Shown here piece by piece: positions 45,653-54,882 of a DNA stretch of 64,000 bases. The position numbers and the translations under genes were made by a program. How positions within the stretch are numbered: the first letter of the stretch is position 1; each line of letters starts with the position of its first letter. This stretch comes from Anabaena minutissima FACHB-250. GTDB lineage: Bacteria; Cyanobacteriota; Cyanobacteriia; Cyanobacteriales; Nostocaceae. The notes beneath the pieces are model-generated. The model saw only the letters and a list, made by a program, of their open reading frames with translations. It did no database searches and was not told the DNA's origin. The stretch is from NCBI RefSeq assembly GCF_014697125.1, contig NZ_JACJRG010000004.1, positions 124,001-188,000 of the forward strand. Reading direction: 5' to 3'.

Positions 45653-46462
45653 ATGACTAGTTCTACGGCAGCCAGTCAGCTAGGATTTGAGCCATTTGCT
45701 AACACATCTCCCACAGAGTTGCGTGCAAATGAAGATGTAAAAGCAGTGATTCATGCTGCCTATCGTCAAGTGTTTGGTAATGAACATTTGATGCAAAGCG
45801 AACGCCTCACCAGTGCCGAATCACTATTGCAGCAGGGTAATATCACCGTTCGGGATTTTGTGCGGTTGCTGGCACAATCTGAGCTATATCGGCAAAAGTT
45901 CTTTTATTCTACACCTCAAGTCCGCTTGATCGAATTGAACTACAAGCACCTGCTCGGTCGTGCGACCTACGATGAATCAGAGATCGCCTACCACGTCAAT
46001 CTCTATACAGAGAAAGGATACGAAGCAGACATCAATTCTTATATTGATTCAGTGGAATATCAAGAAAACTTTGGTGAATGGATTGTTCCCTATTATCGCG
46101 GATTTGAAACTCAACCGGGACAAAAAACCGTAGGCTTCAGCCGAATGTTTCAGATATATCGCGGATATGCCAACAGCGATCGCGCCCAAGGTAAAAATAA
46201 ATCTGCGTGGTTAACCGAGGATCTCGCCCGGAATTTGGCGAGTCCAGTGCAGACCCCTGGTTTTGGCAAGGGATTGACTGGAACTGTCGCAGGCGATCGC
46301 GGACAGCTTTACCGCGTGCGATTTATGCAAGCAGATAGAGGACGCGCTCCCCAGATCCGGCGTAGTATGAGTGAGTATTTAGTCACTTATGATCAACTAT
46401 CGCCCACTTTACAACGGCTGAATCAACGGGGTAGCCGAGTAGTAAATATTTCTCCTGCCTAA
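45653..46462 (+). CDS. cpcH2: Phycobilisome rod linker polypeptide (CpcH2-like)
   Basis: 269 residues: an N-terminal PBS-linker domain (about 15-180: [59 protein letters not shown]) and a C-terminal CpcD-type domain (about 215-268: [27 protein letters not shown]). It joins phycocyanin hexamers in rods. The name follows the F. diplosiphon order cpcB2A2H2I2D2; by sequence alone CpcC is an equal label. Confidence 0.92.
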   Translation: MTSSTAASQLGFEPFANTSPTELRANEDVKAVIHAAYRQVFGNEHLMQSERLTSAESLLQQGNITVRDFVRLLAQSELYRQKFFYSTPQVRLIELNYKHLLGRATYDESEIAYHVNLYTEKGYEADINSYIDSVEYQENFGEWIVPYYRGFETQPGQKTVGFSRMFQIYRGYANSDRAQGKNKSAWLTEDLARNLASPVQTPGFGKGLTGTVAGDRGQLYRVRFMQADRGRAPQIRRSMSEYLVTYDQLSPTLQRLNQRGSRVVNISPA

Positions 46463-46507
46463 ACCGATAAATTTTGCGATACCAAGTCTATAAGGAGAAC
46501 TATATCG

Positions 46508-47380
46508 ATGGCAATTACAACTGCCGCATCTCGTTTGGGAACTGCGGCTTTTGACCAAACACGGCCGATTGAACTGCGTCCAAACTGGACAGCAGAAGAT
46601 GCCAAGATTGTGATTCAGTCAGTTTATCGTCAGGTATTAGGCAACGACTACCTGATGCAATCAGAACGTCTCACTAGCTTGGAGTCTTTGCTGACTAATG
46701 GTCAAATCAATGTCAGAGATTTTGTCCGAGCAGTAGCTAAATCTGACTTATACAAAACCAAATTTCTTTACCCCCATTTTCAAACGCGGGTAATTGAATT
46801 GAACTTTAAACATTTATTGGGACGCGCTCCTTACGATGAATCGGAAGTGATTGAGCATCTCGATCGCTACCAAAATCAAGGCTTCGACGCAGACATCGAT
46901 TCTTATATCGATTCTGTAGAATATGATACCTATTTTGGAGATGCGATCGTTCCTTACTACCGTGACTTCGTAACCACAGGAATTGGTCAGAAAACCGTTG
47001 GTTTCACGCGGATGTTCCGCCTTTATCGCGGCTATGCCAATAGCGATCGCTCCCAGCTAGCTGGTACTAATTCTCGTCTAGCCTCTGACTTAGCGAAAAA
47101 TAGTGCTACGGCAATCATCGCTCCTTCTGGTGGTAGTGAAGGTTGGGCTTATCAAGCTTCCAAACAAGGAACTGCACCCAGTCGCACCTTTGGCAGATCC
47201 TCTGCGGGTTCTAACCCAGGTCTCTACCGCATTGAAGTTACGGGTATCAGTTTGCCAAGATATCCCAAAGTGCGTCGTAGCAATAAAGAGTTCATTGTCC
47301 CCTACGAACAGCTATCTAATACCCTTCAGCAAATTAATAAGCTGGGTGGTAAGGTTGCCAGCATCACCCTCGCACAATAG
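46508..47380 (+). CDS. cpcI2: Phycobilisome rod linker polypeptide (CpcI2-like)
   Basis: 290 residues, the same two-domain plan as the previous gene and clearly its paralogue ([49 protein letters not shown]), with a longer Ser/Gly-rich link (about 200-235) before the CpcD domain ([15 protein letters not shown]). ATAAGGAGAACTATATCG precedes the ATG. Probably the rod-distal or rod-middle linker for the inducible hexamer. The tandem duplication of linkers is characteristic of cpc2-type operons. Confidence 0.92.
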   Translation: MAITTAASRLGTAAFDQTRPIELRPNWTAEDAKIVIQSVYRQVLGNDYLMQSERLTSLESLLTNGQINVRDFVRAVAKSDLYKTKFLYPHFQTRVIELNFKHLLGRAPYDESEVIEHLDRYQNQGFDADIDSYIDSVEYDTYFGDAIVPYYRDFVTTGIGQKTVGFTRMFRLYRGYANSDRSQLAGTNSRLASDLAKNSATAIIAPSGGSEGWAYQASKQGTAPSRTFGRSSAGSNPGLYRIEVTGISLPRYPKVRRSNKEFIVPYEQLSNTLQQINKLGGKVASITLAQ

Positions 47381-47394
47381 GAGATAGAACCATC

Positions 47395-47667
47395 ATGTTG
47401 GTACAGCCACGGATGAGAGTGTCAACTTCAACCTCAGACAATCGCGTTTTTCTCTATGAAGTAGAAGGATTAAAGCAGAACGATCAAACCGAGAACAATA
47501 AGTATCCGGTTCGCAATAGCAGTACGATTCTGCTTCAAGTCCCCTACAGCCGCATGAATGATGAGATGCGACGTATTACCCGCTTAGGCGGCAAGATTGT
47601 TGGCATCCGTCCCTTGAGCGAAAATTCAACTGAAGCGACATCTGATGAAGCTGCATCAGAAAGCTGA
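47395..47667 (+). CDS. cpcD2: Small rod-capping linker CpcD
   Basis: 90 residues, a single CpcD domain: FLYEVEGLKQNDQTENNKYP, NSSTILLQVPYSRMNDEMRR, TRLGGKIVGIRPL. It caps rod ends and limits their length. It lies 14 bases after cpcI2 with AGGAG before the ATG, as the last gene of the operon. The acidic tail (SENSTEATSDEAASES) is longer than in many homologues. Confidence 0.94.
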   Translation: MLVQPRMRVSTSTSDNRVFLYEVEGLKQNDQTENNKYPVRNSSTILLQVPYSRMNDEMRRITRLGGKIVGIRPLSENSTEATSDEAASES

Positions 47668-47689
47668 CAGCAGTCCTATGTAATCTTTG

Positions 47690-47727
47690 CGGGCGTAGAA
47701 AATTGAATTTTTCTACGCCCGTTTATA
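47690..47727 (+). terminator. Rho-independent-type terminator of the cpc2 operon
   Basis: Stem CGGGCGTAGAAAA (47690-47702) with TTTTCTACGCCCG (47709-47721), a perfect 12-13-bp GC-rich base and then TTTATATAT. Directly follows cpcD2. Confidence 0.9.
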
Positions 47728-47733
47728 TATAAG

Positions 47734-48306
47734 TTAGGGAATTCTTGCTTGTTGGAAGATTTGTTGCGGTGTAATTTTTAGCCCTTCAAATAGGGAATCT
47801 GCCAAACTATCATGACTGCGTTTAGTTTGAGGGAGAGCATCCGGGTAAAAAATGGTAATAGTTTTTGCCCTGGTGTCAATAACCCAAACTCGTTGAACTT
47901 TAGCTTGCAAATAATCAGTTGCTTTTTCGGTCATTTCCCCAAAAGTTTGACCAGGGGAGATAATTTCAATGACTAATTCGGGTGCGACAGGACAAGCTTC
48001 ATCTTGCAACCAATCGGCAGGAAGACAATTATAAGAAACATATGTCAAATCTGCTACAGGAATCCAGTCTTGTTGATTTCGTGTGAGCTTAATTGCCCAT
48101 TCAATTACCACCCGCCCCTTTCCTTCAGCCCATGTAGACAATAATACAAACAACGCACCTGTTATAGAACTATGAAAAAATTTGGGTGACATTTCATCGT
48201 TTTTGAATTTAGGAACAGCTTCTCCGTCAATTAGTTCATAGATAATGTCTGCTTCCGGAAGTGCGAGAAATTCTTCCAGGGTGAGTGGGGTTTTAAGTTT
48301 AATCAT
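47734..48306 (-). CDS. Uma2 family (DUF820) putative endonuclease
   Basis: 190 residues from ATG 48306, which starts MIKLKTPLTLEEFLALPEAD; the frame is open 23 codons further up, but the family normally starts at this TLEEFLALPE region. Catalytic-core segments are IPVADLTYVS (Asp), VAPELVIEIISPGQTF (Glu) and YLQAKVQRVWVID (Lys end). Function of the family is unknown. Third member in this window and the gene following the cpc2 operon. Confidence 0.9.
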   Translation of the reverse strand: MIKLKTPLTLEEFLALPEADIIYELIDGEAVPKFKNDEMSPKFFHSSITGALFVLLSTWAEGKGRVVIEWAIKLTRNQQDWIPVADLTYVSYNCLPADWLQDEACPVAPELVIEIISPGQTFGEMTEKATDYLQAKVQRVWVIDTRAKTITIFYPDALPQTKRSHDSLADSLFEGLKITPQQIFQQARIP

Positions 48307-48462
48307 TGTTGGTTTTAAAGTTGTGGGTATTACCCAGTTAGCCTTACCGCCAAACTTTGTAAAAGAACAACCCATTCCAAATCAACAAAATGCTTACGCT
48401 GTATTCCTAACAGAATTTTGTAGCTTACTTTGCTACGCAACGCTACTGCGAAGTAGTTATTT

Positions 48463-48520
48463 ACTCCCCCCTACAGAATGCTCGAAACACCTGATTTATC
48501 CTTGAGAGGTGGGGGGAGTA
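48463..48520. repeat. Inverted repeat ACTCCCCCC / GGGGGGAGT
   Basis: Perfect 9-bp (10 with the flanking T/A) GC-rich arms at 48463-48471 and 48511-48519 with a 39-base loop. It lies between the Uma2 gene start and the thrS 3' end. Possibly a transcription stop or a repeat remnant. Confidence 0.5.
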
Positions 48521-48623
48521 TGAACAGTTACACCGCGAACTGCGGAGGAGAATTTTGAATTTACGGCGGTACTAGTTTATTTGTTGGCGTGGAAAGGGCT
48601 GGTATTATCCAGGCTACTGATTG

Positions 48624-50468
48624 CTAGAAGTTTTCAAAATTGGCGATCGCTTCTTTCATTTTATCCACCACCTCATCCACAGGGATAGCTCCCAATTCTC
48701 CAGAAGCACGAGTACGAATACTTAAGGTGTTAGTTTCCACTTCCTTTGCACCTATGACTGACATTACAGGTATTTTATCTTTTTCAGCGTTGCGGATTAA
48801 TTTACCCAAGCGATCGCCACTAGTATCAACTTCCGCACGGATACCCAAAGCCCGCATCTTCGCCGCCACATCTTTGGTAAAGTCTAACTGTGCTTCACCA
48901 ACAGGTAGCAATCTAGCTTGCACTGGTGCTAACCACAAGGGGAAATCCCCCGCATACTCTTCAATCAAGATACCAATCAGGCGTTCCAGAGAACCAAACG
49001 GCGCACGGTGAATCATCACTGGACGTTTGCGTGTCCCATCTTCAGCAACATATTCCAAATCAAAGCGTTCTGGTAGGTTGTAATCTACCTGCACAGTTCC
49101 CAACTGCCATTCTCTTTCTAAGGCATCTTTGACGATAAAATCTAATTTCGGCCCATAGAAAGCAGCTTCACCTATACCTTCAAAATGATCCATCCCCAAG
49201 GTTTCGACTGCTCGACGAATGGCATTTTCGGCTTGATTCCAAGCTTCATCAGAACCGATATATTTATCACTATCTGGGTCACGGAAACTGAGTCGGGCTT
49301 TAAAGCTACCTAACTTTAAGGTCTTAATTACCGACAAGATCAAATCTACAACATTGAGAAATTCTTGGTCTAACTGTTCTGGCGTGACAAAGATATGAGC
49401 ATCATCCTGAGTGAACCCGCGTACACGAGTTAAACCACCTAATTCTCCTGATTGCTCATAGCGGTAAACTGTACCAAATTCTGCCAGCCTGATTGGTAAT
49501 TCCCGGTAAGAGCGCAACTCACTTTTATATATTTGGATGTGGAAGGGGCAATTCATGGCTTTGAGAACGAAGCCTTGCTCGTGTGCTGCCGCTTCCTCAT
49601 TCTCTGCCATCATGGGGAATAGGTCATCTTTATATTTTTGCCAGTGTCCAGAAGTCTTAAATAAATCCACTCGGCCAATATGAGGTGTAACAACCTGTTG
49701 ATAACCCCGCTTGAGTTGTTCTTGTTTCAGAAAATCCTCTAAAATGCTGCGTAACAAAGTACCTTTGGGTGTCCACAAGGGTAAACCCGGCCCTACTTGG
49801 TCAGAGAATATAAATAATCCTAGTTCTTTACCGAGTTTGCGGTGGTCACGTCGTATGGCTTCTTCCTTGCGCCGCTTATACTCAGCTAGCTGTTCGGGGG
49901 TTTCCCAAGCAGTAGCATAAATCCGTTGCAGTTGGGCTTTGGTTTCATCCCCGCGCCAGTAAGCACCCGCAACACTTTCTAGTTCTATGGCTTTGGGGTT
50001 TAGTTCACTGGTATTTTCTACATGAGGCCCCGCACACAAATCCCACCACTCATTCCCCAGGTGGTAAATTGTGATTGGTTCTTCTTTAATATCTCCCAGG
50101 ATTTCTAATTTGTAGGGTTCTTTGATTTCCTGAATTCTGCGTTCTGCTTCCTGGCGGCTGACTTCTTCCCGAACTACTGGCAGTTTACGGTTGATAATCT
50201 TCAGCATCTCTTTTTGGATGGCTTTGAGATCCTTATCGCTAAATGCCTCTGGATTATCAAAGTCGTAATAAAAGCCATTTTCAATCCAGGGGCCGATTGT
50301 CACTTGCGCTTTGGGAAACAGCTTCTGCACTGCCATTGCCATCACATGGGAAGCAGTATGGCGAATCTTCTTTAATTTTTCTGATTCGCTGGTACGCGGT
50401 AAATACATTTTTTCAGGTTGTGCTGATGTGTTGGGAGCTTGATTAGGCGACATTGGCTGCTGAACCAT
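48624..50468 (-). CDS. thrS: Threonyl-tRNA synthetase lacking the TGS domain
   Basis: 614 residues from ATG 50468. The N-terminal TGS (N1) domain of ~60 residues is missing; the protein begins with a short polar tail then the editing domain, with HTASH (HxxxH) and CAGPH (CxxxH) metal motifs. The class II core has the three zinc ligands Cys in MNCPFHI, His in DDAHIF and His in IHRAPFGSLERL. The anticodon-binding domain is C-terminal. Anabaena has two ThrRS forms, one zinc-responsive (from memory). Which form this is cannot be decided here; I saw no Zur-type palindrome upstream. Confidence 0.94.
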   Translation of the reverse strand: MVQQPMSPNQAPNTSAQPEKMYLPRTSESEKLKKIRHTASHVMAMAVQKLFPKAQVTIGPWIENGFYYDFDNPEAFSDKDLKAIQKEMLKIINRKLPVVREEVSRQEAERRIQEIKEPYKLEILGDIKEEPITIYHLGNEWWDLCAGPHVENTSELNPKAIELESVAGAYWRGDETKAQLQRIYATAWETPEQLAEYKRRKEEAIRRDHRKLGKELGLFIFSDQVGPGLPLWTPKGTLLRSILEDFLKQEQLKRGYQQVVTPHIGRVDLFKTSGHWQKYKDDLFPMMAENEEAAAHEQGFVLKAMNCPFHIQIYKSELRSYRELPIRLAEFGTVYRYEQSGELGGLTRVRGFTQDDAHIFVTPEQLDQEFLNVVDLILSVIKTLKLGSFKARLSFRDPDSDKYIGSDEAWNQAENAIRRAVETLGMDHFEGIGEAAFYGPKLDFIVKDALEREWQLGTVQVDYNLPERFDLEYVAEDGTRKRPVMIHRAPFGSLERLIGILIEEYAGDFPLWLAPVQARLLPVGEAQLDFTKDVAAKMRALGIRAEVDTSGDRLGKLIRNAEKDKIPVMSVIGAKEVETNTLSIRTRASGELGAIPVDEVVDKMKEAIANFENF

Positions 50469-50774
50469 TGGCGAGGTAATTGTAAATTTGACAATTACAT
50501 TTGTGAAAAATCTACCCAAATATAACACAGGGTTATCGCTCTACTGCGATGGCGTTCCGCCTACCGTAGTTCATCGCCTACTCTGGGGTGAGAAATTCCC
50601 TAACTACTATTCTCTTCACTGAACCATATTGACTTATGGAGGTGGAATACTACAGTTTTGTCACATACATTACTGATTTTTGAGAAATCTTTCTGAAGAA
50701 ATAGCTTATAGTAATGTTAAGAATTGTAAAAGAAGTTAATATTAGTAAAGAAATTAGAAGTATATCTCTCATTT

Positions 50775-51092
50775 ATGCGAAACTCGGAATTACCGGATAC
50801 CCATATACTCAAAACTGTTTTAGAACCCTTGTTAGACGATTTTCAGTATTGGTTTGAGCGATCGCGTGACTTTCTGGAAAAGGAGCGGCTCTCATTTATG
50901 CACGAACAAGAGCAGTCTGATTTGCTAATACGGATTCAGCAAGCCCAGGAAGAACTAAAGACAGCAAAGATGCTGTTTAACGTCACCGAAGGACAAGTCG
51001 GGATTGATATGGCAACATTAACGCCCTGGCATCAATTGGTAACTGAGTGCTGGAGTGTAGTTAGACGCTTTCATTCTGAGCAAGCCACATAG
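50775..51092 (+). CDS. DUF2605 family small protein
   Basis: 105 residues. TVLEPLLDDFQYWFERSRDF, then EEQSDLLIRIQQAQEELKTA and TPWHQLVTECWSVVRRF are typical of this cyanobacterial family. It is soluble, helical and acidic; no catalytic motif. The DUF2973 gene follows ~250 bases later on the same strand, a pairing I recall from other cyanobacteria. Function unknown. Confidence 0.82.
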   Translation: MRNSELPDTHILKTVLEPLLDDFQYWFERSRDFLEKERLSFMHEQEQSDLLIRIQQAQEELKTAKMLFNVTEGQVGIDMATLTPWHQLVTECWSVVRRFHSEQAT

Positions 51093-51343
51093 ATAGATAT
51101 CTATGAAGGGATACAACTCGTAAAAATTGCCAAAAATCCTTAACATTGTTTTTATCAACAATTAATGTATCGTATGCTACGATAAGTTAAATAAATGTTG
51201 ACAAATTAACCTACCTATAAATAGATGCGCTCAAGATGCATCAGATATCTTTCCTTGCCGATGAATCAAACTTTGGCGAGATGAACCGTTAAAATATGAA
51301 GTTTTAAAACTTTTTAAAATTTGCTGCCCTGGAGGAAAAATTG

Positions 51344-51664
51344 ATGTTACACCTACTCTACATTCTCGCTTTTACTATTCTTGCGGTGATAGCTGTTGCT
51401 AACTTGATTCGTAATTTAATCATGTTCAGTTTTGATCGCGATCGCAATTACCCAGTCAGAAACTCACAAACTGGCAATCAAGGCGGCTTTGGTTATTTGG
51501 GGTCTAAAAACAACTTCGTACCACATCCAGAGTTGTTAGATAGCACAGGCAATATGATCAAAGAGCCTTTATTGGTAATGCGTTCTATCAATGTTGAAGA
51601 TGCACGTCAACAACTAGATGCACTTTATGAATCTTCTCCAGGGCATAAAAGAGAGGTAGATTAG
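51344..51664 (+). CDS. DUF2973 family small membrane protein
   Basis: 106 residues from ATG 51344; CTGGAGGAAAAATTG gives a strong ribosome site (the TTG one codon upstream is in frame but less likely). One N-terminal membrane helix (LLYILAFTILAVIAVANLI), then a soluble tail with LVMRSINVEDARQQLDALYE. Pairing with the DUF2605 gene suggests a shared but unknown role. A strong terminator follows. Confidence 0.85.
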   Translation: MLHLLYILAFTILAVIAVANLIRNLIMFSFDRDRNYPVRNSQTGNQGGFGYLGSKNNFVPHPELLDSTGNMIKEPLLVMRSINVEDARQQLDALYESSPGHKREVD

Positions 51665-51706
51665 ATAGCCAAATTTCCTACTAATAGTTAATATACTTCA
51701 AGTCTT

Positions 51707-51758
51707 AGTAGGTAGAGAGTGGTGATCAGAACAATCATTACTCTCTACCTACTTTTTA
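51707..51758 (+). terminator. Rho-independent terminator after the DUF2973 gene
   Basis: Perfect 14-bp stem AGTAGGTAGAGAGT (51707-51720) with ACTCTCTACCTACT (51740-51753), followed by TTTTT. It lies between convergent genes and overlaps the stop of the debranching-type gene by a few bases. Confidence 0.9.
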
Positions 51759-54044
51759 TGCTTCAATTACCACACGCAAATTGCCGCGTTTTCTAGCAAC
51801 ACGACAGGCGGTAGTGCTACCAGAACGCTCAAATTCCAAATCGAGGATAGTAGTACCGACTTGCAGATTGTGTAGTGACAGACGACTTATTGATTCTGGC
51901 AAAGCAGGGTCAATAATTCGCAGACAGTTATTAGGCGCATCAGGTACTAAATTAACAATCATTTGCAGTAGCTGGAAAATGCTACCAGTAGCCCAAGCTT
52001 GGGGAGTACAAGCAACAGGATACTGTACAGGGGTGCGATCGCCATTACGTTCGTATCCGCAGAAAAGTTCGGGGGGACGTTGGTAAGGTTGCTGATTCGT
52101 CATGTCAAACAAAGCTTGGAATAGTTCCAAAGCTTGATCAATCAAGCCCAGCGATCGCAGTCCTATCGAGATTAAAGCATTATCATGAGGCCAAATCGAG
52201 CCAATGTGATAACCCATTGGGTTATAAGCTGGGGACAAACTACTCAAAGTCCGGATACCCCAGCCATTAAACATATCGGGTGCGCGTAATCTTTCCGCCA
52301 CACTGTACGCTTTTTCTGGTGTAAATATCCCCAAATGCAGACAATGACCAGGATTAGAAGTAATGCTATCAACGTGCTTACCATCGCCATCTAAAGCCAA
52401 AGCACAGAAATCTTGGTCTTCCATCCAAAAATCTTGATTAAAACGCGCCTTGAGATTTTTAGCATCTTCTTGCCAGCGTTCTGCTAAGTCTAGTCGTTTC
52501 TTCGTCCTAGCAATATCTGCTAGACGGGTTTTGGCAGCATAAACATAAGCTTGTACCTCACTCAAAGCAATAGAACCATTGGCTAGTTCTCCCTTGCGGT
52601 CTACAATACAGTCACCAGAGTCTTTCCAACCTTGGTTCGTTAGTCCCCGTTTAGATTTGCGGTGGTAATTCAGATAACCAGTTGGTTGAAGATTACGATC
52701 AATCCAATCCATCGCTGCTAAGGCATTGGGCCAAAGTTGCTCTAAGGTTTCTAGATCGTGAGTCCAAGCGTAGTATTCGGCATACAGCATCAACCATAGG
52801 GGAGTAGCATCCACTGTACCGTAATAGGGTGTGTGGGGAATTTCTTGACATCTTGCCATTTCCCCCAAGCGCAACTCATGCAGAATTTTACCTGGTTCTT
52901 CCTCCCGCCAATCGTCCTCCACTTTACCCTGGTAAGCTGCCAGTAACATCAAGGTTTCCTTGCCAATTTCGGGATTCAGCATCAGGGTTTGGGAAGCTGT
53001 AATCAGCGAATCTCGCCCAAACAGTGTGGAAAACCAAGGAACACCAGCCGAGACAGTCTTCTTTTCACCAAAAGACTGGCGGAGCAAATACATATCTTGT
53101 TCAGCACGTTCAATTAACCGATTCAAAATACTTTTATCGGTGCGAATACTGGTAATTTGTTGTACCCAGTGCTGTTCCTCCATCATCTCAGCTGCTTTAG
53201 CCTGTCCTAAAGTCACAGCTGCACTCACTGTAGAAGTAGAAGTGTTGTTGGTGAGAAGATTCACCCGATAGCCTAGCTTTTGGGTAGAATGAGAAGCCAT
53301 TTCTAACCGCCAAACCGCAGTGTATCCCTTGAAATAGTCTGGTTGGCGATGTTGGAATTGAATGCGGGATTCCATTATCAAACCATCTAGACCTTGATAA
53401 GCCAAGGCTAAAACATTTTCCTTTGCTGCTGAGGGCTGAGTTTGGGTATGGCTATCAGGGTGAAAAGCGGCTAAGTCTTCCGATATAGGTTCTACAAGGC
53501 GTAAAAGTTTCCCCCGCTTTTCTCTCTCATAACCCCGGACTTCAAATAAATCGACAAAATCGGCATCAAAGCTAATACTTAGTTCAAAACTGATACTGGT
53601 GGTGCTGTAATTGGCTACCTCAATTTCTTCAAATAAAGCACCATTCAGTACCATTTCCCGGCGAATACCGATACTATCAGCTGTCATACGGTCATCTATT
53701 TTGGGGTTAGTACACAAAATCGCCAGTGCAAAACCTTTTTCTGCCGTACCACTGAGGAGTACAGGCGATCGCCCATCAATTTGCAACTCCAGACGACTCA
53801 AAAAGCGCGTATCACAGCAAAACAGCCCCATACTGGGATTACCACCATCATTGAGGGAACAGCCAGAAATGTTCCCCATTGTGTCTGTCACCAAGAATAG
53901 ATCATCATCCTTAACCGTCAGAGTTGGCTGTGGTCTTTCACTTACCACACAAGGCCACTCTGGGATAGGTAATTGTTCGGCGGGGATAAAAGTTTTTCCA
54001 TCCAATAAAACTTTTTCTGGGGTTGTCAGGGTATCCGGTGTCAT
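51756..54044 (-). CDS. Amylo-alpha-1,6-glucosidase / glycogen-debranching-like protein
   Basis: 762 residues. The N-terminal ~300 residues form the bis-type N-domain (LFLVTDTMGNISG, MGLFCCDTRFLSRLELQIDG). The C-terminal ~420 residues form the (alpha/alpha)6 barrel of debranching glucosidases: WFSTLFGRDSLITASQTLML, TPYYGTVDATPLWLMLYAEY, NQGWKDSGD and GSIWPHDNALISIGL, where Asp/Glu residues of the active cleft lie. It probably trims alpha-1,6 or other sugars, but the exact substrate is not evident. It ends at the shared terminator. Confidence 0.9.
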   Translation of the reverse strand: MTPDTLTTPEKVLLDGKTFIPAEQLPIPEWPCVVSERPQPTLTVKDDDLFLVTDTMGNISGCSLNDGGNPSMGLFCCDTRFLSRLELQIDGRSPVLLSGTAEKGFALAILCTNPKIDDRMTADSIGIRREMVLNGALFEEIEVANYSTTSISFELSISFDADFVDLFEVRGYEREKRGKLLRLVEPISEDLAAFHPDSHTQTQPSAAKENVLALAYQGLDGLIMESRIQFQHRQPDYFKGYTAVWRLEMASHSTQKLGYRVNLLTNNTSTSTVSAAVTLGQAKAAEMMEEQHWVQQITSIRTDKSILNRLIERAEQDMYLLRQSFGEKKTVSAGVPWFSTLFGRDSLITASQTLMLNPEIGKETLMLLAAYQGKVEDDWREEEPGKILHELRLGEMARCQEIPHTPYYGTVDATPLWLMLYAEYYAWTHDLETLEQLWPNALAAMDWIDRNLQPTGYLNYHRKSKRGLTNQGWKDSGDCIVDRKGELANGSIALSEVQAYVYAAKTRLADIARTKKRLDLAERWQEDAKNLKARFNQDFWMEDQDFCALALDGDGKHVDSITSNPGHCLHLGIFTPEKAYSVAERLRAPDMFNGWGIRTLSSLSPAYNPMGYHIGSIWPHDNALISIGLRSLGLIDQALELFQALFDMTNQQPYQRPPELFCGYERNGDRTPVQYPVACTPQAWATGSIFQLLQMIVNLVPDAPNNCLRIIDPALPESISRLSLHNLQVGTTILDLEFERSGSTTACRVARKRGNLRVVIEA

Positions 54045-54882
54045 TAGCCAAAATTCCGTGTACAGGTCTAAATTTTTGCGATCGTATCAGCATCAACAGG
54101 CAAACAGTCCTGTAGTCAATAGTCTAGAGCCAATAGTTAAAGAGCTTGGTGGTATTGACGATTGACTTTTGACTAATGACTAGTTAATCCAACATACATA
54201 ACAAATCTTTACCAATGTATATTGTTTAAATCTGAAGTCAAGGCTCAAAAATTGTAATTTTCAGTTCCTTTATGCCGTGACAGCTAATAGTATTCGGAAT
54301 TGGTGTTAATACTTAACCAAGATACAACAATATCCAAATTTAGGCAGAACTTCCTCCAGAGCCTCATCTTTAAATCAGTGAACAGTGAGCATTTATCAGT
54401 GATCAAGGCGTATCGTGAGGGATTGTCTTCAACTTTCTGGGAAAGTAAGATTTTGTGTATATGAATAACTTTTAGCTAACAAACTTCCCAATAGCTTGAT
54501 AGGAGAGGTGTTCGAGAATGTATATTGAGCTTAGTAGCCTCTTTTTTTTAAACATCACGATGCCAGCAAATGGATCAAGAAAACTTGGGTGAAGACCAAA
54601 GTAGCTGTGACGTGTCTATACCCTAAGACACATCAAGGCTAGAACGACAAAATATATTGCTGTTGTTGGTCTATTTCTAACGTTAGATTTTTAAATATGT
54701 AGAGAAGGCTACAAGCACTCCTGAAAGGTGGGAGTAAATTTACTGCCAATGCCTTGAGAGAAAGTGCTTTTCAAAATTATTTACATTTTGCACCTGTCTA
54801 CTTAAATTGAGAGTCAGCTGTAACTTGTAAAATGCAGCTGTGACGTGGATCTTGTTCAGATTGGGCTTTTTAAAAGATATTC
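54045..54882. other. Long intergenic region, no gene seen
   Basis: About 840 bases between the debranching-type gene start and the DICT kinase. No good coding frame; a 54-codon overlap of other frames is noise. A small stem (CACTCCTGAAAGGTGGGAG, 54716-54734) and TTTTGCACCTG (54787-54797, half an L-box unit at most) were noted and not relied on. Confidence 0.5.

Noticed and set aside
44457..47667. Phycoerythrocyanin (pec) operon
   Set aside because: Subunit sequences follow CpcB and CpcA, and no pecE/pecF lyase genes are present.
50470..50760. Zur box upstream of thrS
   Set aside because: I found no TGATAATNATTATCA-like palindrome in the upstream region.
54716..54797. Regulatory hairpin and L-box half-site before the DICT kinase
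   Set aside because: The stem is short with mismatches and only TTTTGCACCTG matches part of one L-box unit.
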